Part shown: one piece after another, positions 36,544 through 46,424 of the stretch
How the letters are laid out: each line of letters opens with the position of its first letter
Position numbering within the stretch: position 1 is the stretch's first letter
DNA from: Tubulanus polymorphus
Taxonomy: Eukaryota > Nemertea > Palaeonemertea > Tubulaniformes > Tubulanidae
Assembly (NCBI RefSeq): GCF_964204645.1
Contig: NC_134027.1
Location: 2,220,485 to 2,284,484, forward strand
Direction of reading: 5' to 3'
Length of the DNA stretch: 64,000 bases
Notes under the pieces: model-generated
What the model was told of the DNA's origin: nothing
Database searches by the model: none
Seen by the model: only the letters and a program-made list of their open reading frames with translations
Translations under genes and position numbers: made by a program

Positions 36544-37309
36544 TAATATGAATGATTTGAGTTCGTGATGTTGAATTGCGGTAGGTTTTTTCAGAAATGG
36601 GTATCGAGATTTTTCCAAGTCGAAGAAGACGACGAAACATGAAAACAATGGAATGAAACCCGACAATAAATATATATATGAAAATACATACATAATATGA
36701 TATAAATAGTAAATAATATGATACAAATATACATTCAAAATCAACTAAATCTAGTTCTTTTTATATTTCATTGGTTAAAATGACGGCTACTTTCTTCTTG
36801 AGTTTGGCTTTGTAATTAAGCTTCGAATTTAATAATTCAGAATAATTTATTTAATCGTACGATCAAAAGAACCGGAACACCATTCAGCAATGTTATTTCA
36901 GCCGATTATGTGTAGGTGAAATATAGGTTAAATATGTGGGGTGAAAGTAAGTAATTATGGGAGGGAGAGAGAATGCGCATTCATATTTTGTTTGTTTTCC
37001 CTTTTTTCCTTTGAAAAAATAGAACTAATAATATCAGAACATTGTACTATAATGATTATTCGTCGGACTAATTCGTGGGTAATAATAATCCACCGTATTA
37101 AATTGGTTGCAGTTTGCGTCTGGATGAAATCATTTTCATCGAATTTGGTGACTGACTGGTAAGTTCTCGAAAAGTCCTATCATATTGAATTATGAAACTT
37201 ATCTTTTCAAACTATTACCGATGTATTTCAATTCATTTTATGTGTTATATGTTTTTTTTCCAATACATTCAGATGTAATTTCTAATGAAATATGTTTTAG
37301 ATATATATA

Positions 37310-37941
37310 ATGGCTCGTTCGCTGTTTATCCTCGTTCAACTGCTGCTATCCACGTGTATCGTATTGTCGGGTATAATTTCAAACTCAACGACAACTTCTT
37401 ATCATATAAAAAAATAGAATTTATTCACATCATGTATTCATCGAACATTAAAATTGTGTTTGTGCGCTATCTATACTTTCAGAAGTGGAATACAAGGTTG
37501 TGACAGAGTATCGGAATTATTCATTTGGGCGTTCTGGACTAGCTAAAGGTTCCTTCATCGTGGTCACCTGTAAAGCTCGTGGAATACCACCTGGTGAAGC
37601 GATGCTCTGGTATTACGAAGGGAAAGATAAAAGTGGATTTATTCGTGAAACTGCTGACTGTTCTCTGCGTACGGAATTGTCCAGACCTCTAGGCGTTACT
37701 GGATTGACGTGCGACAAGGATCAGACGAGGCTGTTTTTCGACCCCATCTGGTCTAAAGCTAACGGTCGTTATACCTGTATAGCCGGCAACAAGAACAGTA
37801 CTATCCCTATTCATGTAACAAGGTTTGTAAACTTTCTATCTATACGAACCATTACTGAACTCTTAACTTGATGACGTGTGTCTTATTGGACTCCGGGAAC
37901 GCCAATAGTGTCTTATTCTTATTGTACATTGTAGAAACTGA
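37310..37941 (+). CDS. Ig-B: secreted single-Ig-domain protein, probably exon-deleted
   Basis: Exon 37310-37370 encodes a signal peptide (MARSLFILVQLLLSTCIVLSG) resembling that of Ig-C, and the start of its intron also matches Ig-C intron 1. The next exon, 37483-37822, is an Ig domain (VVTCKARG, WYYEG, ADCSL, LTCDK, RYTC) matching the second, not the first, domain of Ig-C, so the first-domain exon appears to have been lost. A one-base insertion near the exon end (GTAACAAG versus GTAAAAG in Ig-C) makes the donor phase 2. Splicing to 37935 then gives only Arg-Asn and a stop: 135 residues in all. It could be a functional short protein, a decaying copy, or its Ig exon could be part of Ig-A. Confidence 0.6.
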
Positions 37942-38060
37942 GCAAACTTTCAACTGAGCTAATTTTCAACTGAGCTTACTTTCATCTGAGCGAACTTTCA
38001 ACTGAGCTTACTTTCATCTGAACGAACTTTGAACCGAGCTAACTATTAACCGAGTGAACC
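37935..38060. repeat. 16-bp tandem repeat, about seven units
   Basis: Units alternate between ACTTTCAACTGAGCTT and ACTTTCATCTGAGCGA, decaying toward the right. It begins in or next to the presumed tail exon of Ig-B. Confidence 0.85.
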
Positions 38061-39097
38061 AGAACATGGTGAATACGACGCGTTCTGAAATACATCTAAT
38101 CTGAAAACGAATATTGTGAAACTAATAAAGTGGCAAATTAGTATTAGAAATCAAAACCTGTTTAATTTAATGAATTTCCTGGATTTCTTGCAGAGGAGTT
38201 TGAGAAAACTGGTTTTCAATAAACAATATAGTTTTATTCAACTTGCACGAGGAAAATGTGCGGATAACATCGATAGTTGTGCCGTCAAAGAGGTCCTGGA
38301 ACAACGTGTAATTAACACACATAACAACCCAGTTACTAGCAATGGTGTAGAAGAGCCGTAAAAGAATCGATGGGAGTATTACATAGTAACTATTTCTTGA
38401 GCAACAACATTGCCCGGCAGTAAACGGGCAGTAAACCCGGTGATGGAGTCATCTACAACCATCAGATTGGCCTGGAATTTACCGACTTTCCTCGATGAAA
38501 TAAACCTACTTCCAATATGTCAGCGATATTTTTCTTTCGATATAACTGACAAGTATTTCTAAATCTCTAAGACTAATCACGTCCGTGAACGTGTGCTCAC
38601 AATCCTAACCATATACGGCAGGTGGAAAATATCTTTGATTAAAAGCGACTCTCCAAGCACCCACCCATACTGAATCGTTTACTAAATGGAGTAGGATGCA
38701 AGAAATTATAAATGTTTCCAGTGGACCCAGTGGGCTTTCGTGTAGAATACATCGATTCAATTTATGTAAGAACACATCTGGAATATATGTCTATATTGCA
38801 AAAGCATGATTTGTTTTGCCAAATTACTGTGAATACGTCATTTCAGCGTCAGTTTACCATCAGCCGTTAAACTGCTACAATTACTAGTAATTGTCTGCTT
38901 TGTTTTGTTGGCGTTTATCGACGCTAGCAAAGATTTTACATGTATGAATGCAGATTGATCGAACTATAAGCCTGGTGGATGTGTATGTATGACGTATTTT
39001 CTAAGGAGTTGTGAGTTAAAGTTTCATTTTTTGGTACATTTTCTTTATTCTTTCCTGGTTGCGGTTTGTAATTGTTTTTCGTGGTTGGGTTACAGAA

Positions 39098-40463
39098 ATG
39101 ATGGTTCGTTTATTGTTTATCCAGGTACTAGCCGTTATATGTACCTTAACAGGTAGGTTGGAAATTGTTCATTACATTTTATGACTATCTTCTATAATTT
39201 CGCACTGACAGAATCGGATAATTAAATTTCTTTTTAGAGGCTGCATCGAGGACCATAACGGTGATAGAGGGTAAGCCGTTTTCACTGACTTGTAGAGTTC
39301 CGAGAAAACCGAGGTCGGTGCCGTTGGAATGGATGTACAAAGCTCCGGGTGAAGTCAGATTCGAGAAGATAATGACAAACTGTCGTGTTACGAGCATGCG
39401 TTTCTCTAAGTTAGGTATTCGGCAATCGGACTGCAAGCCTTCGACGGGAACGTATAAGATCTTTTTCGATTACGCACGCGCTGGGAATGCAGGAGTCTAC
39501 TCGTGTGTGGTAAGAAATAAAAGACTCGACACGACCGTCGTCGTTAAAGGTATTCATTTCTCTGCGCTTTGAACGAATTCTTTAAAGAAAATTATTCCCT
39601 TTTTTCTGAAATTTCAATCGATACAACATCAATTTCAGAGGCCGAATATTCGATAAGAATTAAACTATACCCACGACCAAGATTGGAAGAAGGAAGTTCT
39701 GCTACATTCAATTGTTCAGTCCCGGATTTGCCTAAAGGAAAGAAGATATTATGGTATTTCCGTGATAATGATCGCAGGGGGTATATCAGCAGTCGCGAGG
39801 ATAGATGTAACCGGGATTACATGCCAATCGCTAGAGATATGGGAATTCGATTTTATTCATGCGCACGAAACAGTGTTCAATTTACTATCTCAGAAGTGAA
39901 AGCAGATAATACAGGTCAATATACCTGTATAGCGGGTCGTAAAAGGAAAACTGTCTCTCTTCACGTCGAAGGTTTGTCCAATTACAATTACAATTAGTTT
40001 AGTTACCTTACGTACCTTATGTTTTTGTCTAGAATCAAATCTGAGGGGGTTGATGATTGGTATGAATATTTGAGTTCGTCATCTTGAATTGAGGTATTTC
40101 CTTTTCAGAAATAGGTATCGAACTTTTTCCCGACCGAAAAAGACGAAATCTAAAGACTCTGGGCTGAAACCGGATTATAGAATAGAATATGCATGGTATA
40201 TTGATTGTAGCACTCAATATTATCGTTGTATCTAAAATTGAATATACGTTTCATAGTTATCATAAAATCGAGTTCTTTTTTATATTTCATTGGTTTATAA
40301 AATGACGGCTATTTTCTTCTCAATTTTGAACGTGACGTTTGGCCTTGTGAATAAGAGTCGACGTTGATAATTCACAATAATTCATTTAATGCATATAATA
40401 ATATGTATTCAGAATAATGATACATAAGTTCCATTGATTTCCTGAATTTTTGCAGAGGATTAG
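39098..40463 (+). CDS. Ig-A2: secreted two-Ig-domain protein, duplicate of Ig-A
   Basis: Exons 39098-39152 (signal peptide MMVRLLFIQVLAVICTLTG), 39238-39549 and 39639-39971 (one Ig domain each), and a probable tail exon 40456-40463 adding Glu-Asp and a stop: 235 residues, all phase 1. Exon lengths equal those of Ig-A exactly (55, 312, 333). Domain 1 is almost identical to Ig-A for its first two thirds; domain 2 differs at many residues, especially between the strands (FRDNDRRGY against FSNGNRNGY). Conserved extra cysteines: TNCRV and SDCKP in domain 1, DRCNR and YSCAR in domain 2. About 600 bp of upstream sequence is also recognisably duplicated, so the two genes may share regulation. Secreted; function unknown. 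Confidence 0.85.
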
Positions 40464-40752
40464 GAATCTTTTTCTTTTTGATAAACAAGATAGTTTGAGT
40501 TTTAATCTGCACAAGGTGTGCAGATAACGTCGATCAAAGATCATACGTTTTAGTTGTGGTTGAAATTATTCAAATGTAAAGGATCCCCATAAAATACGAT
40601 AGAACGTAACGAGTATCAATTTAGCGATCATCAATGGAAATATGTTGTGATGAGGCGATTGTTTGGAGCTGGTAATTGTGAAAAATTCATTGATCGTTTA
40701 TTTGCTTATTATAAGATTGTTATGTCCCAATTACAGCTAATAGCAGCTAAAA

Positions 40753-40812
40753 ATGATGCATACTATATTGATGGCCGTTTCTGTTGCCATTTTCCAACCA
40801 AATCGGAGACGG
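40753..40812 (+). pseudogene. Possible orphan signal-peptide exon
   Basis: An ATG is followed by 20 codons with a hydrophobic stretch (MMHTILMAVSVAIFQ) and a GTAAGT donor. Unlike the other leader exons the donor is phase 0, so it cannot join a phase-1 Ig exon in frame. It may be the relic of a lost cluster member. Confidence 0.3.
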
Positions 40813-40969
40813 GTAAGTGTTAATTCTATGTCTATTTGTTTGTGTATATATCTATTGATTCTTTAGGAAATGAATTGTGAAATACTGTTATATCAAGCAT
40901 AACTAAAAGAGAATTCATTTTATTTATCAGCTGAGATATAATAAATTGATGTTTGTTGTAGAGTGAAAA

Positions 40970-42612
40970 ATGGATAAATTACTGGTTCAATTGCTGGTAT
41001 TTGCATGTATCGTATTTTCGGGTATGATTTCAAACAAAACTCATTGCCACATTACTTTACCGCTGCATGTGATCTATTGATAATTCCTGTGGTCATTTAT
41101 AGAGTAGAATATATATATTTTTTTCAGAAGCTGCAGCGCGGACGAAAACGGTCAAAGAGGGCGATTCGTTTGAATTGGCTTGTAGAGTTCCGGAAAAGCC
41201 AAGCTCTGTGCCTTTGAAATGGATGGTGAAGTTACCTGGAAGGGCAAAACCTGTGCTTCTTAGCTCAGATTGTAATGCGCACTGGGGGCGTTACACTGAA
41301 ATAATCGGTCTTAGTTTGGTATCCTGTAAGCGCCGTTCGGGCATATATAAACTAGTCTTCAAAAACGCACTTGTTGAAAGTGCAGGTGTTTACTCCTGTG
41401 TGTTAAGGAATCAAAGAGTCGATACAACCGTCGTTATAGATGGTAAGTCGATGTCCTAAATGAAATGCATGATATTTTCTACAACAAATTAAACAGTGGA
41501 ACCGCGTTATAAATAAAGACCACGGATTTTTAACGATTTATTGCTTATTGATAACCGAGATATAATTAATAAATTAATTAATTACTTTACTTCTTTAAAC
41601 TGAGATATTACTGGATACAACGAACTAATGGTACGAACACATTTTCTGGTCCCCTAGTACGGAAGCGATAAGGGGCCTCGAGTTGTCGTGTTCCAACCCG
41701 ACAAGTCGCCTTATGTATGTCGACATAACGCGATATATAGCGTCAAGTCGACATAAATATGTCGACATATCATGACGTTTTCACGACAAATTTCGCTTTT
41801 TCGCCCATTTTCCACGGGACAAGCCGTTATTTGAAGACACGTCTAAATGTAAGATGAGGACGCCAGTAATATGACGACTGAGTTTCAAGTCGTCATGAAT
41901 ATGTCGACTTGTCGCGAGGAAAATGGTCGAGAAAACGAAATATGTCGTCAAAACGTCACGATATAGCGACACGATATATCGCGGTATGTCGACATAAATA
42001 TGACGACTTGTCGAGTTGGAACGCGACATCTCGAGGCCCTTTATCGCTTCCGTACCCTAGGGTTCGTTGCAACGAGGTTCCACTGTACGCATGATACCTT
42101 GAAGAAGTTGTTTATTGTGAATCATTTTCAGAAGTGGACTATACGGTTGTCACAGAAGTGTCGCCACCAGGTCGTGAACTGGTCGAGGGCACGCACGCCA
42201 GTATCTCCTGTACTGCTCGCGGAATACCGCCTGGTAAAAAGATGTTCTGGTTTTACAATGGGAGGAATACTAACGGATTCATCAGCGACCCTTCCAGAGG
42301 ATGTAGAATAAAATGGGGATCTTTGACCAGAATGCTCGCTATAACGTCTTTGACATGCAGCCGGGAATGGATGAAACTTGACATTAGTTCCCTCAGCCTT
42401 GGAAGCAGCGGTCATTATAGATGTCTGGTCGGCAATAAGAACAGTACTATCTCTATTAATGTAAAAGGTTTGTAATTATTCTGAGGTTTTTAGATTTTTG
42501 AACTTTTCGTTGAGTTGGATCCTTTATTTATTCATGTATTCATTTTTCTTATATTGTAGAAGCTGAGCTCAGAATTATATCGGTCAAAAAGCGTGAACTA
42601 AAACTGGATTAG
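40970..42612 (+). CDS. Ig-C: secreted two-Ig-domain protein
   Basis: Four exons, all phase 1: 40970-41021 (signal peptide MDKLLVQLLVFACIVFSG), 41128-41442 and 42132-42467 (Ig domains), 42560-42612 (basic tail AELRIISVKKRELKLD, stop). Total 251 residues. Domain 1: ACRVP, KWMVK, SDCNA, VSCKR, YSC. Domain 2: SCTARG, FWFYN, RGCRI, LTCSR, YRC. Domain 1 resembles that of Ig-A and Ig-D; domain 2 resembles Ig-B and the third domain of Ig-D. Sequon NST occurs near the end of domain 2. The second intron carries a nested pair of small transposons. Secreted; role unknown. This is the best-defined gene model of the cluster. Confidence 0.9.
41494..42085. mobile_element. Outer MITE with pogo/Tc1-like ends in Ig-C intron 2
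   Basis: Begins CAGTGGAACCGCGTTATA and ends with the complement of CAGTGGAACCTCGTTGCAAC, typical of small pogo- or Tc1-type inverted repeats. TA follows the right end; the left flank reads AA, perhaps mutated. Removing the inner element leaves about 190 bp. Confidence 0.7.
41658..42054. mobile_element. Inner foldback MITE inserted in the outer MITE
   Basis: 397 bp flanked by the direct repeat CCCTAG (41652-41657 and 42055-42060). Long inverted repeats start TACGGAAGCGATAA on both sides and continue over about 50 bp and further inward, with repeated GTCGACATA and GACGACTTGTCG segments. No protein is encoded. Confidence 0.85.
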
Positions 42613-42937
42613 AATCACCGAACAATGTTTGAAATTCCTCTTTGAAAAACTATATTTCACTTTTTAAACTTCGATTATGTTTATCTTCATCGTTCAATGT
42701 TTGTGGTGTTTTTGATAGCAAATAAACATAGACAATTATCGACGGAGTTGGCAACATTGCAAAATAGCTCTATTATCAGATGAAATAAAAGTCGATATTC
42801 TAGGATAAATAGGTTAGCGCAATAAAGGTCCGTAAGTGGTCCATAATTCCTTTCGATTGTGCGATTGTGGTTTATTTGTTTATTTGGTTTATCATGACGA
42901 ATATAACTGAAGTAAAGAGCGGACATTTTTCTTTAGA

Positions 42938-44426
42938 ATGATAATGTTTGTACACGTAGGAATTTTATGCTTCGTCGGGTTTTCGGGTAAGTCACATTTC
43001 GATACTGATCTGATTCTGAACTCCACACTCGGACCTGTGCTGAATAGACAATATATATAACATAACCCGCTATATCTGTTGGAAACATTTCAGATAAATG
43101 TTTGTATCTAGTGGGTTTTAAGTATGTACTACTTGGACTACAATACAACCTGATATAAAATTCAAAAACTGATGTACATTTGCAGTAATTGCGGCAAGGA
43201 CGATCACAGTCGAAGAAGGAAAACCGTTTGAAATACCATGTAGATTCCCTGGCAAATCACCCGGCAGATCTTTGATGTGGATGTTCAGAGATCAAGCGGG
43301 TACTGAGCCTATCCATATTGCGAATGGTTGTCGCCAAATCAGAGAATTCGACTCGAAAAGTATCGGACTTCGTTACGCTACTTGTCGGAGACGTTCAGGT
43401 TTCTATAAATTGACATTTACAAATGCACTCCTGGAAAGTGAAGGAGTTTATTCCTGCGTGGCTGGCAACCAAAAGATTGATACCACTGTCCAAGTAACAG
43501 GTAAAAGACCTCTCATTTAAACTTTCGTAATATACCAGTTTCTACGAATTTATTGCAAATCAAAGGTTTTCTTCTTGTTTTCAATATTAAGAGGCAAACT
43601 CTAATTACAATGTGACAACATTGATTGATCCATTTACACCAACACCGGTTATAGAAGGTCAGACGTTTCGAATTGTGTGCAACGTTCCTGGTCGTCCTAC
43701 TGGGAAAACGGTGCAATGGTATTTCGACGCCGGTCCCGGACGCAGAGGCAAAATCGCGCATAACTGTCGTGTAACAAGGAGTTCACTGGCTTGGAGCCTG
43801 GGTATTCGATACGCGAATTGTGATCGTTCTACGTTATCTCTCGAAATGATGGCTACTCCTAAGAATACAGGAAATTACACATGTATCATAGGTGAACAGA
43901 GAAGTACTGTATCATTGACAGTGAAAGGTATTGCTGACTTGCGATCTACTGCTATAAGTGATGAATCTGTCCTGCTATCTGAAATTATTCTGAAATGTTT
44001 CAGATACTGATTTCGCGGTTGCTGCCGGTTTAATGCCCGGCAATGAAGTCGTTAAGGGATCACGAGCTAGTTTCTACTGCACGACGAGAGGTCTCCCCGC
44101 TAGCAAATCCGTTAGATGGTACTTTAAAAGTCGTACTCGTTCCGGATATATCAACTCCGGCTGTAACCTAAACGGCCTAACGGAATATCTTGGTATTGAA
44201 GCGATTACATGTAGAGGTGATGCTATTAGTATTCGTCTGGATATTCCACGTGTACGTGCAGAAAATACCGGCAGTTACATATGTATTGTAGGTAACAAGA
44301 GGCGGACTCTTCATTTTTCAGTAACAGGTTCGTATTAGCCTTTATGAATTGAAAATTGTGGAAAATTTGCTTTCAGTCGAAACCTCTTTAATCTATGATT
44401 TTACTATATTTTCAGGGGCAAATTGA
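42938..44426 (+). CDS. Ig-D: secreted three-Ig-domain protein
   Basis: Exons 42938-42986 (signal peptide MIMFVHVGILCFVGFSG), 43186-43500, 43592-43927 and 44004-44327 (one Ig domain each), 44416-44426 (Gly-Ala-Asn, stop). All junctions phase 1; 344 residues. Each domain has the family pattern of Cys, Trp, two extra Cys and final YxC: PCRFP/LMWMF/NGCRQ/ATCRR/YSC; VCNVP/QWYFD/HNCRV/ANCDR/YTC; YCTTRG/RWYFK/SGCNL/ITCRG/YIC. Domain order matches the A (1), A (2) and C (2) types of the neighbours, so Ig-D may reflect the ancestral three-domain form. No membrane anchor. An AATAAA at 44904 lies downstream. Function unknown; an extracellular binding protein is inferred. Confidence 0.9.
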
Positions 44427-46424
44427 ATTAACGGCCACAAAACACAGGTTAAAATGTTAAAACTGATTTTATTAAATAGCGCATCTCATCCCCTAAATCG
44501 CACTGATTTGTTTGTATAGATGGCGAGTCTGTTCTACGAAGTCATTTTGGATTTCATTTACGACAATAAGAAATAGAATTTTCATATGATTATCAAATAT
44601 CATACAACTTCCAAATTTAGATCAGTTACATCGACGACACGTTATCAGCCTGGTCACGTGATAAATATCGGTGTATAAAAGTCATTTAATTGACGTCATT
44701 ATCTAATCACGTGAGTTAGATTTATATAAAATTAGATTTTTCACAGCTTGTTTTCGAGGCATAAACAAATATTGTAATTCTCAAATAATAAATAACGCCT
44801 ATTTACATCGAAATGCTAAATGTGAAACGTGAAATCATTACGTGTAAGTTGTAAAATTCTTATTAAAAAATGTCTCGATCTGTATGATTCTGTATTCAAT
44901 GAAAATAAAATTCCATTTCATCGAATTTATTAAGAATATTCTTTATTCAAAATATTTTCACTAGATATCAAGTGGTCATGTATCTGATATCGGATCCCCT
45001 GCAATCAGAGAATTCATTATGGCAATCTTCGGGATATGAATGAAACATTACAGTTCGGCCTCTCTTACCAGTCGAACATGTAGCCTCACTTGCGGCGCGG
45101 TGCTGCAATCCATCACATCTCTTTTCTTAGTGCTTTAAAATATATGGAATAAGAATAACGATGAAGATACCGAATGAAATTAACAGATAATCATTTTAAT
45201 TGGAAAAAGTTTTTTGCGTGACTAATTGATTCATTAAATGCTCTTCGCCGGAGGAATGTGACCTTTCTTTTAAACTTACGCGAACTGCAAATATACACAT
45301 CTTGTCATTTACAATTCCTACATTGCCTATACTTACTTTCCTTTTCGTCGATCCGGATTTACACGGGTAGCGACAAGAAAAACGTAGTTGAAATTATATC
45401 CACATCACTGAGTGAACATTCGAAAGCATAGTTTTCTGAAGACATTAAAAAGAAATTGCCAACATCTATACACATCAGCGAATACTTTCCTAATTTCACC
45501 ATATGTGTACAAAACACGCAGCTACTCTTTTCTTGCATTCATATTTCGTCACCGAAATCATACATTTAATGAATTTGTAAATTAAGCAATCTACGTATTA
45601 GGCCAAAAAAATTGATACCTTGTTTCTCCGCTCTGCTGAGCTTAAATGTTGACCCGGCCGGCCGCCTATCTACCCTATACATTACTTTTTGTTAAATCGT
45701 GATCAATTTCACCATAATAACAGACCCGGCCGCTATGGAAATGAACTGTTTATGAATTTTATCATATTTTACAAAAATGACCCGGCCGCTGCGGAGAAAC
45801 AAGGTATCATTTTTGTTTAGCCTTAATGAAATATATTCGGACTGCCGTTGTGGCACAGGGTTCGGAAAATTAACGATCTTCGTAGCTATTCTTACGTACC
45901 TCTCGGGGTCTCTCCGATCTGACAGACATATCCAGACGTTTCGATTCCGCTTAAATAATAATTCATACGATATTTATTTGCGAAATTAAGACGATGGAAG
46001 CTATATTAGAGAGTATCGTTAATGATTTGCAACTGAAAGCAGTGTAATATACTAATCAATAAGCGTGCGAATACCGCAGGTGTTTCACTACCGTTACCTC
46101 GGGGCCTCATTCTAGGCTCACTAACAACGCGGCATGCCGGGAATGAACGCGTCGCACACAGTTCCATTTGCGCAAAGTCTTCGATCTTTGACTTTACTGA
46201 TTAACAACAAGCTTTAATAAATCGCGTCCTATTCGTCACGAAAACCGGACGATACGTTGTCAATACACGAGACTAATAGGAATCGAGCCAATTATTGGCA
46301 AGTTATGCTGCCAGATAACCGTTACTATTGCAGATTTAACTTTATCTTGTTTCGCGCCGCAAAAGTTTTTTAGCAACTTTATTTACATATCGTTCAAGAC
46401 GTTCGTCGAGGGATAACCGTGAAA
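44427..46424. other. Intergenic: Ig-D 3' flank and SLC6 5' flank
   Basis: AT-rich, with a possible Ig-D poly(A) signal at 44904-44909, one foldback element (45600-45823), and the presumed promoter and 5' UTR of the transporter near its right end. No gene seen. Confidence 0.5.
45600..45823. mobile_element. Foldback MITE with GACCCGGCCG repeats
   Basis: Terminal inverted repeats of about 32 bp: AGGCCAAAAAAATTGATACC at the left against the complement of GGTATCATTTTTGTTTAGCC at the right, sharing GATACCTTGTTTCTCCGC. Inside, GACCCGGCCG occurs three times, GC-rich islands in an AT-rich setting. Non-coding. Confidence 0.8.
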
